From Devosia faecipullorum (GTDB lineage: Bacteria; Pseudomonadota; Alphaproteobacteria; Rhizobiales; Devosiaceae): a DNA stretch of 64,000 nt. The notes below the pieces were generated by a model. That model made no database searches and was not told the DNA's origin. It worked only from the letters and a program-made list of their open reading frames with translations. The translations under genes were made by a program, and so were the position numbers. The stretch spans positions 1,101,897 through 1,165,896 of the forward strand of contig NZ_JACDXV010000001.1 in the NCBI RefSeq assembly GCF_015158295.1, in the 5' to 3' direction. This document shows, piece after piece, positions 10,136 through 20,306 of this stretch. Each line of letters opens with the position of its first letter. The stretch's first letter is position 1.

Positions 10136-11227
10136 ATGGGCGCCTATATCATTCGCCGCCTCTTGCTGATGATCCCGACCGTGTTCGGCATCATGGCAAT
10201 CTCTTTCCTCATCACCCAGTTCGCGCCCGGGGGGCCGGTGGAACAGGCGCTCGCGTCCTTTTCCGGCGAACGCGGCGGCATCGAGGAGCGACTGACCGGC
10301 GGCGGTGGCGATTTCACCGCCCAGCAGACCCAGGGCAGCAATGGCCTTTATCGCGGCAGCCAGGGCCTGCCGCCCGAACTGGTGGCGCGGATCGAGAAAC
10401 AATTCGGCTTCGACAAGCCGCCGCTCGAACGCTTCTTTTCGATGATCGGCAATTACCTGCGCTTCGATTTCGGGCAAAGCTATTATCGCGACATTTCGGT
10501 GATCGACCTGATCAAGGAGAAAATGCCGGTTTCGATCTCGCTCGGCCTGTGGATGACGCTGATTGCCTATGGCATCTCCATTCCGCTCGGCATCGCCAAG
10601 GCCATGCGCGACGGCTCGCGTTTCGATGTCTGGACCTCGACCATCATCATCATCGGCTATGCCGTGCCGGGATTCCTCATTGCCATCGCGCTGGTGGTCC
10701 TGTTCGCCGGCGGCTCCTTCTGGTCGATCTTTCCGCTGCGCGGGCTGACGTCGCCGGGATGGGAGCATTTCCCCCTCTGGCGGCAGGTGCTGGATTATTT
10801 CTGGCACCTTGTCCTGCCGATCATCGCCATGGGGCTGGGCGCCTTCGCTACCACCACGCTGCTCACCAAGAATTCCTTTCTCGATGAAATCGGCAAGCAA
10901 TATGTGGTCACCGCCAGAGCCAAGGGACTGACGGAACGCCGGGTGCTGTATGGCCATGTCTTCCGCAATGCCATGATGCTGATCATTGCCGGCTTTCCGG
11001 GGGCGTTCATCGGCGTCTTCTTCGGCGGCTCGCTTCTGATCGAGACCATCTTCTCGCTGGACGGATTGGGCCTGCTCGGTTTCCAGTCCGTGGTCACCCG
11101 CGACTATCCGGTGGTCTTTGCCACCCTCTACATCTTTTCCCTGCTCGGCCTCGTCATCGGGCTGGTCTCCGACCTGGCCTATATGTGGGTCGATCCAAGG
11201 CTCGATTTTGAAAGCCGCGGCCTATGA
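10136..11227 (+). CDS. yejB: Peptide/microcin C-type ABC transporter permease YejB
   Basis: Inner-membrane permease (363 aa) of a YejABEF-type oligopeptide importer. The N-terminus (MGAYIIRRLLLMIPTVFGIM) is the first membrane segment typical of DppB/YejB. A long extracytoplasmic loop of about 100 residues follows, then five more predicted segments. The EAA-like cytoplasmic loop (YVVTARAKGLTERRVLYGHVFRNA) contacts the ATPase. GGAG lies 5 nt before the ATG. Its stop codon overlaps the yejE start (ATGA at 11224), so the two are translationally coupled. Confidence 0.93.
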   Translation: MGAYIIRRLLLMIPTVFGIMAISFLITQFAPGGPVEQALASFSGERGGIEERLTGGGGDFTAQQTQGSNGLYRGSQGLPPELVARIEKQFGFDKPPLERFFSMIGNYLRFDFGQSYYRDISVIDLIKEKMPVSISLGLWMTLIAYGISIPLGIAKAMRDGSRFDVWTSTIIIIGYAVPGFLIAIALVVLFAGGSFWSIFPLRGLTSPGWEHFPLWRQVLDYFWHLVLPIIAMGLGAFATTTLLTKNSFLDEIGKQYVVTARAKGLTERRVLYGHVFRNAMMLIIAGFPGAFIGVFFGGSLLIETIFSLDGLGLLGFQSVVTRDYPVVFATLYIFSLLGLVIGLVSDLAYMWVDPRLDFESRGL

Positions 11228-12330
11228 GCGGGAAAGCCGGCCTCTCCCCGCTCAACCAGCGACGGCTGGCCAATTTCCGGGCCAATCGGCGCGGCTGGTG
11301 GAGTTTCTGGATTTTTCTCGTCCTGTTCGCGCTGACGCTGGGCGCGGAATTCCTTGCCAATGACCGGCCGATCCTGGCCCTCTACAAGGGCGAATTGCTC
11401 GTGCCCGCCCTTATCGACTATCCCGAGGCCAAATTCGGCGGATTCTTCGCCAGCACCAATTTTCGCGACCCCTTCATTGCCGATGAAATTCAGGCCAATG
11501 GCTGGATGATCTGGCCGCCCGTGCGCTTCTCCTATGGCACGGTGGATAGCTATGTGGCTTTTTCCGGCGCCAATCCGCCGAGCTGGATGCTGACCCGCGA
11601 GCAGATCTGCCAGCGCTATCCGCTGGGTGTGGACGATCCCGATTGTGTGCCCGGGAACTACCATTATCTGGGCACCGACGACCGCGGCCGCGACGTGCTC
11701 TCCCGGTTGATCTATGGCTTCCGCATCTCCATCCTGTTCGGGCTGGTGCTGACCATCGCCTCCTCTATCATCGGCGTCGCCGCCGGTGCGGCGCAGGGCT
11801 ATTTCGGCGGCTGGCTTGATCTCATCGCCCAAAGGCTGATCGAAATCTGGACCTCGGTGCCGGCGCTCTATCTGCTGCTGATCATTTCCTCGGTGATCAT
11901 GCCGAGCTTCTGGGTGCTGCTCGGCATATTGCTCTTGTTCTCCTGGGTAAGCCTCGTCGGCATCGTGCGGGCGGAATTCCTGCGCGCCCGCAATTTCGAA
12001 TATGTCAACGCCGCAAGGGCGCTGGGGGTCTCCAACCGGGTGATCATGTGGCGGCACCTTCTGCCCAATGCCATGGTGGCGACGCTGACCTTCATGCCCT
12101 TCATTCTCTCGGGGTCGGTCGCAACCCTCACCTCGCTCGATTTCCTCGGCTTTGGCCTGCCGCCCGGTTCGCCCTCGCTGGGTGAATTGCTGGCGCAAGG
12201 CAAGAACAATTTGCAGGCGCCCTGGCTGGGGCTCACCGGGTTTTTCACCATCGCCATCCTGATGACGCTGCTGGTCTTTGTCGGCGAAGCGGTGCGCGAT
12301 GCCTTCGATCCGCGAAAGACTTTCCGATGA
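11224..12330 (+). CDS. yejE: Peptide/microcin C-type ABC transporter permease YejE
   Basis: Second inner-membrane permease (368 aa) of the YejABEF importer. The N-terminus LSPLNQRRLANFRANRRGWW precedes the first membrane segment, as in E. coli YejE. A large periplasmic loop contains HYLGTDDRGRDVLSRLIYGFRIS, the OppC/DppC-type motif. The coupling loop FEYVNAARALGVSNRVIMWRHLLPNA is clear. ATGA overlaps join it to yejB upstream and yejF downstream. Confidence 0.93.
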   Translation: MSGKAGLSPLNQRRLANFRANRRGWWSFWIFLVLFALTLGAEFLANDRPILALYKGELLVPALIDYPEAKFGGFFASTNFRDPFIADEIQANGWMIWPPVRFSYGTVDSYVAFSGANPPSWMLTREQICQRYPLGVDDPDCVPGNYHYLGTDDRGRDVLSRLIYGFRISILFGLVLTIASSIIGVAAGAAQGYFGGWLDLIAQRLIEIWTSVPALYLLLIISSVIMPSFWVLLGILLLFSWVSLVGIVRAEFLRARNFEYVNAARALGVSNRVIMWRHLLPNAMVATLTFMPFILSGSVATLTSLDFLGFGLPPGSPSLGELLAQGKNNLQAPWLGLTGFFTIAILMTLLVFVGEAVRDAFDPRKTFR

Positions 12331-13958
12331 GCGCGCTCCTGTCTGTCCGCGACCTCAATGTCGGTTTCGGCAGCTTCGCCGCCACGAAAAATGTCGGATT
12401 CGACATCGCCCCGGGCGAAACCCTGGCGCTGGTGGGCGAAAGCGGCTCCGGCAAATCGGTGACGGCTCTCTCGGTGCTGAAACTCCTGCCGCCCGCCGCC
12501 AGCCTTGCCGGCTCCATCCGCTTTTCCGGCGCCGAACTGGTGGGTGCGTCCGATGCCGAGTTGCGCCAGGTGCGCGGCAATCGGGTCGGCATGATCTTTC
12601 AGGAGCCGATGTCCTCGCTCAATCCCGTGCACACGATCGGCCGGCAAGTGGCCGAAGTGGTGATGCTGCATCAGGGACTGCGGCAGAATGCGGCGCGGCG
12701 CCGGGTGCTCGAATTGCTCGATGCGGTGGGCCTGCCTGATCCGGCGAGCCGCCTCGACGACTATCCGCACCAATTGTCCGGTGGGCAGCGGCAGCGGGTG
12801 ATGATCGCCATGGCTTTGGCCAATGATCCAAGACTGCTGATCGCCGACGAGCCGACCACGGCGCTCGACGTCACCGTGCAGGCGCAAATCCTCGCCCTGC
12901 TCAAGAGCCTGCAAAAACAGAATGGCATGGCCATGCTGTTCATCACCCACGACCTTGTCATCGTCCGGCGCATCGCCGACCGGGTCTGCGTGATGAAGGA
13001 CGGGGAGATCGTCGAGACCGGTCCGGTGGAGACCATCTTCGCCGAGCCGCAACACGCTTATACCAGGCATTTGCTGGCGGCCGAGCCACGCGGCACACCG
13101 CTGGTTCCCGCTGCCGATGCCTCTCCCGTCATCGCGGCCAGCGACCTCAAAGTGTGGTTCCCAATCCGGCGCGGTCTGCTGCGCCGCACAATCGGGCATA
13201 TCCGCGCCGTCGATGGGGTCGATCTCGCCATCGAGAAGGGCGAAACGCTCGGCGTGGTGGGCGAGAGCGGCTCGGGGAAATCCTCGCTCGGCTATGCCCT
13301 GCTCCGGCTTATCCCCTCGACGGGCCGGATCGTGCTGCTGGGTCAGGCCATCCACGAGCAATCCTGGCGGGCGCTGCGGCCAAGGCGCAAGCATATGCAG
13401 ATCGTCTTCCAGGACCCGTTCGGCTCGCTCAGCCCCCGCATGTCGGTCAGCCAGATCGTGGAAGAGGGATTGCGGGTGCATATGCCGCGCCTCAGCGCCA
13501 AGGAACGCGAGGAAAAGGTCGCATCTACCCTCATCGAAGTCGGGCTCGATCCAGCCAATGCCAGCCGCTATCCGCACGAATTTTCCGGCGGCCAGCGCCA
13601 GCGCATCGCCATTGCCCGGGCGCTGGTGCTGGAACCGGATCTGATCGTTCTGGACGAGCCCACTTCGGCGCTCGACGTTTCCATCCAGGCGCAGGTGATC
13701 GACCTGTTGCGCGCCGTGCAGCAGAAGCGCGGCCTCTCCTATTTGTTTATCAGCCATGACCTCAAGGTCGTGCGCGCCATCGCCCACCGTCTCATCGTCA
13801 TGCGCAATGGCAAGGTGGTCGAGGCGGGGCTTGCCAGCGACATCTTCGCCGCCCCGCAAGAGGACTATACGCGCCAGCTCATGGCCGCCGCTTTCGACAT
13901 CGCCGCCCCGCCAGACGCCATTGCCGGCGGATTGCCGAGTACGGCGACATCAGACTAG
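12327..13958 (+). CDS. yejF: Peptide/microcin C-type ABC transporter, fused double ATPase YejF
   Basis: A 543-aa protein with two complete nucleotide-binding domains in one chain, as in YejF. Domain 1 has Walker A GESGSGKS at about 37-44, signature LSGGQRQR near 150 and Walker [13 protein letters not shown]. Domain 2 has Walker [10 protein letters not shown] at about 312-320, signature FSGGQRQR and Walker [13 protein letters not shown]. The cytoplasmic engine powers import through YejB and YejE. It overlaps yejE by ATGA, and the substrate-binding gene yejA follows closely. Confidence 0.94.
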   Translation: MSALLSVRDLNVGFGSFAATKNVGFDIAPGETLALVGESGSGKSVTALSVLKLLPPAASLAGSIRFSGAELVGASDAELRQVRGNRVGMIFQEPMSSLNPVHTIGRQVAEVVMLHQGLRQNAARRRVLELLDAVGLPDPASRLDDYPHQLSGGQRQRVMIAMALANDPRLLIADEPTTALDVTVQAQILALLKSLQKQNGMAMLFITHDLVIVRRIADRVCVMKDGEIVETGPVETIFAEPQHAYTRHLLAAEPRGTPLVPAADASPVIAASDLKVWFPIRRGLLRRTIGHIRAVDGVDLAIEKGETLGVVGESGSGKSSLGYALLRLIPSTGRIVLLGQAIHEQSWRALRPRRKHMQIVFQDPFGSLSPRMSVSQIVEEGLRVHMPRLSAKEREEKVASTLIEVGLDPANASRYPHEFSGGQRQRIAIARALVLEPDLIVLDEPTSALDVSIQAQVIDLLRAVQQKRGLSYLFISHDLKVVRAIAHRLIVMRNGKVVEAGLASDIFAAPQEDYTRQLMAAAFDIAAPPDAIAGGLPSTATSD

Positions 13959-13990
13959 ATTTGACCCAAACCATGCAGCGGAGCCGCACA

Positions 13991-15853
13991 ATGACGCTCT
14001 CAACCAAGCTCGCCATCCTCGCCCTAGCCGGCTTTTCGGCCCTTGCAATGCCCGTGCAGGCGCAAACGCCGACCGGGATCTGGGTCCACGCCGATTCCCT
14101 GACCGAGGCGCCGAAATATCCCGAAGGCTTCACCCATTTCGACTATGTGAACGCCAATGCCCCCAAGGGCGGCACCGTGCGCGTCGGCGCATCGGGCGGC
14201 TTCGACACCTTCAACCCGATCCTGCCGCAGGGCGAGGCGGCCAGCGGGCTTGGCCTTGTCTACGAAACGCTGATGACGACCTCGATGGACGAGGTCAACA
14301 CCTCCTATGGCCTGCTGGCTTCCGCCATGAAGGTGGCCGACGATTATGGTTCGGTTACCTTCCGCGTGGACCCCAATGCGCGCTGGCATGATGGCGAGGC
14401 GGTCACAGCCGAGGACGTGGTCTGGTCGTTCAATATGGTGATCGAGATCAGCCCGATCTATGCGCAATATTACGCCAATATTGTCAGCGCCGAAGTGAGC
14501 GCACCGGGCGAAGTCACCTTCACCTTTGACCAGACGGGCAACCGTGAATTGCCCCATATTCTGGGGCAATTGCTGGTGCTGCCTCAGCATTGGTGGGAGG
14601 GAGCCGACAGTGCCGGCAAGGCGCGCAATATCAAGGCCTCCACCCTTGAAGCTCCCATGGGCTCAGGCCCCTACGCACTCGCCAGCTATGATGCCGGCCG
14701 CACCGTGACCTATAAGCGTGTAGAGGATTATTGGGGCAAGGATCACCCAACCCAGATCGGCACCAATAATTTCGACACCTATAGGGTCGAATATTTCCGC
14801 GATGAATCGGTGTGGTTCGAAGCCTTCAAGGCCGACCAGTTTGACTGGTGGAGCGAATATACCGCCCGCCGCTGGGCCACCGGCTTCGATTTTCCCGCCG
14901 TGGCCGATGGCCGCGTCATCCTCGAAACCTTCGACGAAGATTATAATGGCAGCGGCGCCATGACCGGCTTCATTCCTAACCAGCGCCGTGCCCTGTTCCA
15001 GGACGAAAAGGTGCGCGAGGCACTGAACTATGCCTTCGATTTCGAGGAACTGAATGCCACCGTCTTCTATGAGCAATATAAGCGCATCGACAGCTATTTT
15101 TATGGCCTGCCCTTTGCCTCATCCGGCCTGCCGGAAGGCGAGGAACTGGACGTGCTGGACAGCGTACGCGACCTGGTGCCGCCATCGGTGTTCACCGAGC
15201 CCTATACCAATCCCATCAATGGCGATCCGGCCAAGCTGCGCGCCAATCTGCGCACCGCCCTCAATCTGCTGAACGAGGCTGGCTACAGGCTCGACAGCAA
15301 CAGGCTGGTGGACGAGAATGGTGAACAACTTGCCTTTGAAATCCTGATGTTCCAGGCAACGCTGGAGCCGATCGCCCAAAACCTCATTACCAATCTCGGC
15401 CAGATCGGCATCGCGGTAACGCTGCGCATGGTGGACACGCCGCAATATATCAACCGGCTCCGCAGCTTCGACTATGACATGATCTATTCGAGCTGGGCCC
15501 AATCCTTCTCGCCGGGCAATGAGCAGCGCTATTTCTTCGGCTCTTCATCAGTGGATCAGGAAGGATCGCGTAATTATGCCGGCATCGCCAATGCCGGCAT
15601 CGATGCGCTGATTGACAAGCTGATCGTGGCCGATGATCGCGACACCCAGCTCGCCGTGGTCAAGGCGCTGGATCGTGTGCTGTTGCAGAACCACTACGTG
15701 GTGCCCGGCTACGCCCTGACCTATTCCCGCACCGCGCGCTGGGACCGCTTCAGCCGGCCCGACGCCTTGCCCGAGTTCAGCAACGGTTTCCCCACCATCT
15801 GGTGGTGGGACGCGGACAAGGCGGCCAGGTCCGGCGGCGCCAGCGCGGAGTAG
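13991..15853 (+). CDS. yejA: Peptide/microcin C-type ABC transporter substrate-binding protein YejA
   Basis: Periplasmic solute-binding protein of the SBP_bac_5 family (about 620 aa), expected to bind oligopeptides or microcin C-like compounds and deliver them to YejBE. MTLSTKLAILALAGFSALAM...QAQ is a Sec signal peptide. HFDYVNANAPKGG and GFDTFNPILP are typical of the YejA subgroup. The frame opens at a TTG at 13961, and ATGs occur at 13973 and 13991. I choose 13991 because GGAG lies 7 nt upstream and the signal peptide starts there. In E. coli yejA is first in the operon; here it is last. Confidence 0.92.
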   Translation: MTLSTKLAILALAGFSALAMPVQAQTPTGIWVHADSLTEAPKYPEGFTHFDYVNANAPKGGTVRVGASGGFDTFNPILPQGEAASGLGLVYETLMTTSMDEVNTSYGLLASAMKVADDYGSVTFRVDPNARWHDGEAVTAEDVVWSFNMVIEISPIYAQYYANIVSAEVSAPGEVTFTFDQTGNRELPHILGQLLVLPQHWWEGADSAGKARNIKASTLEAPMGSGPYALASYDAGRTVTYKRVEDYWGKDHPTQIGTNNFDTYRVEYFRDESVWFEAFKADQFDWWSEYTARRWATGFDFPAVADGRVILETFDEDYNGSGAMTGFIPNQRRALFQDEKVREALNYAFDFEELNATVFYEQYKRIDSYFYGLPFASSGLPEGEELDVLDSVRDLVPPSVFTEPYTNPINGDPAKLRANLRTALNLLNEAGYRLDSNRLVDENGEQLAFEILMFQATLEPIAQNLITNLGQIGIAVTLRMVDTPQYINRLRSFDYDMIYSSWAQSFSPGNEQRYFFGSSSVDQEGSRNYAGIANAGIDALIDKLIVADDRDTQLAVVKALDRVLLQNHYVVPGYALTYSRTARWDRFSRPDALPEFSNGFPTIWWWDADKAARSGGASAE

Positions 15854-15909
15854 GAGACGTGCCGGGGTCCGCAATCCCATTGAAAACAAGCGCCCGCTGA
15901 CCCGCAGAA

Positions 15910-15946
15910 CCCCACCCCGGCCCTCCCCTCAAGGGGGAGGGAGAGC
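15910..15946. repeat. Short palindromic repeat, family 2, copy 1
   Basis: CCCCACCCCGGCCCTCCCCT followed by CAAGGGGGAGGGAGAGC contains the inverted arms CTCCC/GGGAG. Related copies occur at 54713, 57665 and 57791. It lies between the convergent yejA and tamB genes and could act as a bidirectional terminator. Confidence 0.6.
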
Positions 15947-15989
15947 AGGAGTCGAAAGTTTGGGGCGTCATTAACCGAGATGGTCCCGA

Positions 15990-18900
15990 TCAGTAATCGC
16001 GCTCGTAGAAGACGCCGATGCTGGAATTGCCGTCCTGGCCCGCCGCGCCCTTGATGGTAAGATCGTCGGTGACGTCGAGATTGATAGTGACCTTGGACTG
16101 CCCGTTGGCACCGGCGGTGACGCCCAGATAGACATTGTCCTGGATGTAGGTGCCCGCCTGCACCCCGACATTCCCTTCCTTGTCGGTGACGATGTCGAGA
16201 TCGGCAAGACCCGCAGCGCCACGCAGGCTGTCCACCAGTCCGCCGCCACCGCCCACCAGTTCGGCTGCCGCCGCCGCCAGCTGCGCCAATTGCAGCGGCG
16301 ACAGTTCGCCCATCGAACGGTTGAAGATCAGCCGGCTCAAGACCTCATCCTGCGGCAGGCTGGGATTGGAACTGAAGGTGATGTCGGGATCGGAGGCACG
16401 GCCCGAAACGATGACGAAGACGGTGATGTCGTCGCCCTCGGTGCGAGCCACGAAATTGAGCTGCGGGTCGAGATCGCCGAGGAGGGTGACGGTACCGGTC
16501 TCGAAGGTGACGCGCTGGCCCAGAATGGCCAGCCGCCCGCGCGTCAGCGAGAAACCGCCCACAGGCTGGACCGCGCTTGCAGGGCCGGTGAGCCGCACCG
16601 AACCGCCCACTTCCGCATCGAGCCCACGGCCGCGAATGAAAATCTGGTTGGGCGCGTTGATATTGATGTCGAGCATGAGATCGGGGCCGCCGCCGGAGAG
16701 GCCGGTGCGTTCGTCGATGCGCGCGCGGTCCAGCGTGTGCTGCACCGGCGCCGGGGTGCGCCGATGCTCTACATCGATCAATTGCGCGCCGCCGCCGAGG
16801 CTTTCGGGCACGGTGATATTGGCCTGTTCCACCAACACATTGCCCGAGAGCAAGGGTGTGCCGGTGATATTGCCGGTGAGGGTCAGTCCACCCGACAGTG
16901 TTGCGACGAACAAGCTGCCATCGGTATAGCGCGCCGAATTGATGTTGAGCGCGAGATTGGCCGGCATGCCGCCGCTTAGCCCGATCGAGCCGGAGGCGGA
17001 AACCGAGCCGCCCGTGGACAATTCGGCCGAAAGGCTCTCGACATTGGCGCTATTGCCATCGAGCGCGATCCGGCCAGTGATATTGGCGAGCCGCAGATTG
17101 AGCTCGGGATCGACATAGCCGGCGCCGCTGGTCGAAATCGCGCCGGAAAATTGCGGATCGCTCAGCGCGCCGCCAATCTGGGCGTTGAAGCTCGCCGTGC
17201 CGGACAATTGCCCGCCCCGTTCGGCCACGAATTGGTTGGCCAGAGCCAGCGGGGCAGAGCCGTTGAGCGTCAGCGCCAGGCCGGGACCGGATAGCGGCGC
17301 GCGGCCGGAACCGGATAGTGATAGCCCGCCATTGCCGTTCACCGAGAGATTGTCGAGCACCACGATTTCGCCGCCATAGGAACCAGTGGCGGCGAGGCTG
17401 AGCGGCGCGATGCCGAAGGGGGCAATGGCGCTGGCGCCGATTCCGGAGGCACGGGCTTCGAACCGCACACGGGGATCGGAGGCTGCGCCCGAAACCGTTG
17501 CGCGGCCATTGACGGTGCCGGAGAGCCCGAGATCAGGCACAATTGCATTGGCGATATTGAGCGGCAGATCGGTGATATCGACCATTATGTCGAGCACATT
17601 GCCGGCGGTGCCGGTCGCGGCGATGCTGCCCGAGCCGACATTGAAGCGGAGGGCATCCAAAGCCACGCTGTCGCCGCGCACCGCCAGGGCCGTCGGGTTG
17701 GCGAGGTGGGCCGACAAGGCCCCCTGCACCAGATCGGCGCGCTCCAGCGCCAGCCGATAGCCGTCCTCCACCGGGCTCAGCGAACCGGCCATAGCGAGGT
17801 CGGTGCCGGTGGCCAGTGCGGCCCGGGCGTCGAAACGGGTCGTATCGCCGCTCTGGCCGGCTGTCGCATCGAGCCTGGTCACATCGACCCCGCCGGCGGC
17901 GATATTGCTGGCATTTGCCGTGCCATTGATCACCGGAACGCCGAAGAGATCGGCGATTCCAGCCGAAATCTCGGCGCGTCCGATGCTGATGTCGTTGACG
18001 CGCAGGCCGGAGACATTGGCATTGACGCCAGCGCCCTGTTTGCTGTCCTGCGGGGTAAATTCGATGGCCGCATTGACCGCGCCGGACGCATCGGCGAGCA
18101 GCAGGGCCGCTGCCAGCGACACATCGGGCGCCACCATGTCGAGCCGGCCCTCCAATAGGCCGCTATCGGCCATCCGGGTCAGCGCGCCGGACAAGCGGGT
18201 TCCGGCGATGTCAAAGCCGATGCCGGACAAAGCCTGCCGCGTCGCGTCGGTCCTGATATGGGTGGCAAGGCTGGCGCGGTGACCGTCGAGCATCGCCGAG
18301 CCGGTGAAGTCGCCTTCGATTTCACCGTCGAGGAGATTGGCGGCAATGCCGATTTCGGCGTCGCGCAGGCGATAATTGCCGAGCTGGCCGACCGGAACAT
18401 TGCCATTGAGCAAGAGGGTGAGCGGCGCATCGGCGGCATTGGAACGCGCCGAACCGCGCAGGGTCAGCGCGCCGCTGGCCTCCTCGGAAATCAGTCCCAG
18501 ATCGCTGAGATCGAGGGCGATGTCGAAATCAGCGACATCGCTGGCAAAGCGCCCATCGGCGTTGAAGCGAACCTGATCATTGGCAATGGCGAAGTCATTG
18601 GCGGCGATGCCGGCATCGGTCCGCGCCAATTGGCCCGACAGCGTCACATCGCCTTCGAGCAGGGCATCGGCAATTGCGTCATCAACGCGCAAATCCTTGC
18701 CCATGCCGTCAAAGGTCAGATCGAAACCGCCGCTCAGCGGCATGAGGCGGCCCTCGGCGGCAAGGCTGAGCCCGCCGCTCAAAGTGCGTCCGGCCAGGGC
18801 GGAGAACGGCGCGATGGAGCCGGCCTCGATCTCGATGCGGCCGTCGAAATCGGTTCCGTCGATCACGCCCGACATTGCGGCGACCAGCGCCTCGCCCACA

Positions 18901-20306
18901 ATGCGGAACTGGGCGAGCCTGATCGGCTCACCACCATTCCAGAGCCCGGCAATGCCGAGACCGACACTTTTGCCCAGCGCCGCTTCCACCGCCGGATCGG
19001 CATCTATGCCCGACAAGGCGCCATCGCCGTTGAACGTGACCATGCGGCTGGCGGGGTCATCCAGATTGCGGGCGACCCCGCCCAGCGTCAGGGCGAACGT
19101 ATCGGCGGCAAAGCCATCGGTTTCAAAGCGCTCGATATCGATGCCAGCCTGCCAGGCGTCATCAGCGCCGGTGCCGAACTGCACGGAAAAATCCGCCACC
19201 CCGACGCGGGTTGCATTGCCCGCGACGGGCAGGGTCACCATGGTGCCGGCGCTGTCGGCGATACGTGCTGCCACTTCGAGCCGTGACAGGAAATTGTCCG
19301 GCGTGGTCGCGGCGCTGGCGGACAGATCGAGCTGGCCGCCGCCCAGGGTCAGTCCGGAAATCTCGAACCCACCGCCATCGCGCAGCAGCGCCTTAGCCCG
19401 CAGCCGCGTCTCGGGCCCGAAGAAGGGGCGATAGGGCTCGGCGATCAGGGTGGAAAGCGGCCCGCCCAGATCGACATCGATGGCAAAGCCCTCACCGCTC
19501 TGCGCGATGCGGGCGGTTCCCGCCAGCGCTTCGCGATCATCGGCCAATAGGCGCATTTGCGCCTCGAGATCGGCCAGGGCCCCCTCGCCATCCAGCGTCA
19601 GGGTCATGGCAGGGCGGTTCTCGATATTGAGCAGATTGGCGATGACGCCATTTTGCGGCTCGACCAGCGACAGGCCGAGATCGATGGAATTGCCCTCGCG
19701 CTTATAGGCGATATTGAGGTCGAGATTGCCCCCCGGTCCGTCCAGACGCTCGATATCGAGCACGGCATCGAGATTGCCGCCCTCTAGCGTCATCGACCCG
19801 GCAAGTGAGACCTGCGAAGCCAAGCCGAACACGTCCTCGCCGAAGCGCACGTTGGGGACGGCAAGCTCACCCAATTGGATGGCCACGGGAAATTCGGGAA
19901 TTTCCAGCGTCCCCGTCTCGGGGGAGGGCAGGTCCACCGCGCCTTCGACCGGGATGGCATTGCGGATATAGTCGATGGAATCGGCGCGCAGGGTCCGCAC
20001 GTCCAGCCTGCCGGTGAACAGGGCGGCCTGATTCCAGTTGAGACTGGAATTGTTGACGCGCAACCAGACCCCTTCGGCGTCCGAAATGGTGATTTCGCGG
20101 ATCGCCACGTCGGAGCCCAGAATGCCCTCGATATTGGAGAGGCGGATCTGGCGCTCGGGCGTCGAAAGCTGGCCTTCGACGAAACTGGTCAGCCAGTCCT
20201 TCTGCTCCTCATTGTTCATATCCTGGGCGACGAGCGCCATTGGAACAGCGGCGGAGGCCAGCAGCAGGGCCGAGACGAGAAGCGTCTTGCGGGAGGGACG
20301 TAACAT
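15990..20306 (-). CDS. tamB: Translocation and assembly module inner-membrane component TamB
   Basis: A very long (1,438 aa) protein with an N-terminal signal anchor (residues about 8-27) and long beta-rich repeats of the AsmA/TamB type. The C-terminal DUF490 domain carries motifs such as GGSVRLTGPASAVQPVGGFS and ends in Tyr. TamB spans the periplasm and works with TamA to insert autotransporters and other proteins into the outer membrane; recent work also links the family to phospholipid transport. It starts at the ATG at 20304-20306, overlapping the tamA stop by one base (TGATG). Length, pairing and C-terminus all fit. Confidence 0.93.
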   Translation of the reverse strand: MLRPSRKTLLVSALLLASAAVPMALVAQDMNNEEQKDWLTSFVEGQLSTPERQIRLSNIEGILGSDVAIREITISDAEGVWLRVNNSSLNWNQAALFTGRLDVRTLRADSIDYIRNAIPVEGAVDLPSPETGTLEIPEFPVAIQLGELAVPNVRFGEDVFGLASQVSLAGSMTLEGGNLDAVLDIERLDGPGGNLDLNIAYKREGNSIDLGLSLVEPQNGVIANLLNIENRPAMTLTLDGEGALADLEAQMRLLADDREALAGTARIAQSGEGFAIDVDLGGPLSTLIAEPYRPFFGPETRLRAKALLRDGGGFEISGLTLGGGQLDLSASAATTPDNFLSRLEVAARIADSAGTMVTLPVAGNATRVGVADFSVQFGTGADDAWQAGIDIERFETDGFAADTFALTLGGVARNLDDPASRMVTFNGDGALSGIDADPAVEAALGKSVGLGIAGLWNGGEPIRLAQFRIVGEALVAAMSGVIDGTDFDGRIEIEAGSIAPFSALAGRTLSGGLSLAAEGRLMPLSGGFDLTFDGMGKDLRVDDAIADALLEGDVTLSGQLARTDAGIAANDFAIANDQVRFNADGRFASDVADFDIALDLSDLGLISEEASGALTLRGSARSNAADAPLTLLLNGNVPVGQLGNYRLRDAEIGIAANLLDGEIEGDFTGSAMLDGHRASLATHIRTDATRQALSGIGFDIAGTRLSGALTRMADSGLLEGRLDMVAPDVSLAAALLLADASGAVNAAIEFTPQDSKQGAGVNANVSGLRVNDISIGRAEISAGIADLFGVPVINGTANASNIAAGGVDVTRLDATAGQSGDTTRFDARAALATGTDLAMAGSLSPVEDGYRLALERADLVQGALSAHLANPTALAVRGDSVALDALRFNVGSGSIAATGTAGNVLDIMVDITDLPLNIANAIVPDLGLSGTVNGRATVSGAASDPRVRFEARASGIGASAIAPFGIAPLSLAATGSYGGEIVVLDNLSVNGNGGLSLSGSGRAPLSGPGLALTLNGSAPLALANQFVAERGGQLSGTASFNAQIGGALSDPQFSGAISTSGAGYVDPELNLRLANITGRIALDGNSANVESLSAELSTGGSVSASGSIGLSGGMPANLALNINSARYTDGSLFVATLSGGLTLTGNITGTPLLSGNVLVEQANITVPESLGGGAQLIDVEHRRTPAPVQHTLDRARIDERTGLSGGGPDLMLDININAPNQIFIRGRGLDAEVGGSVRLTGPASAVQPVGGFSLTRGRLAILGQRVTFETGTVTLLGDLDPQLNFVARTEGDDITVFVIVSGRASDPDITFSSNPSLPQDEVLSRLIFNRSMGELSPLQLAQLAAAAAELVGGGGGLVDSLRGAAGLADLDIVTDKEGNVGVQAGTYIQDNVYLGVTAGANGQSKVTINLDVTDDLTIKGAAGQDGNSSIGVFYERDY

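Noticed and set aside
11868..13859. A 663-codon minus-strand frame opposite yejE and yejF
   Set aside because: It is a shadow of two clear ABC-transporter genes and has no domain or ribosome-binding site of its own.
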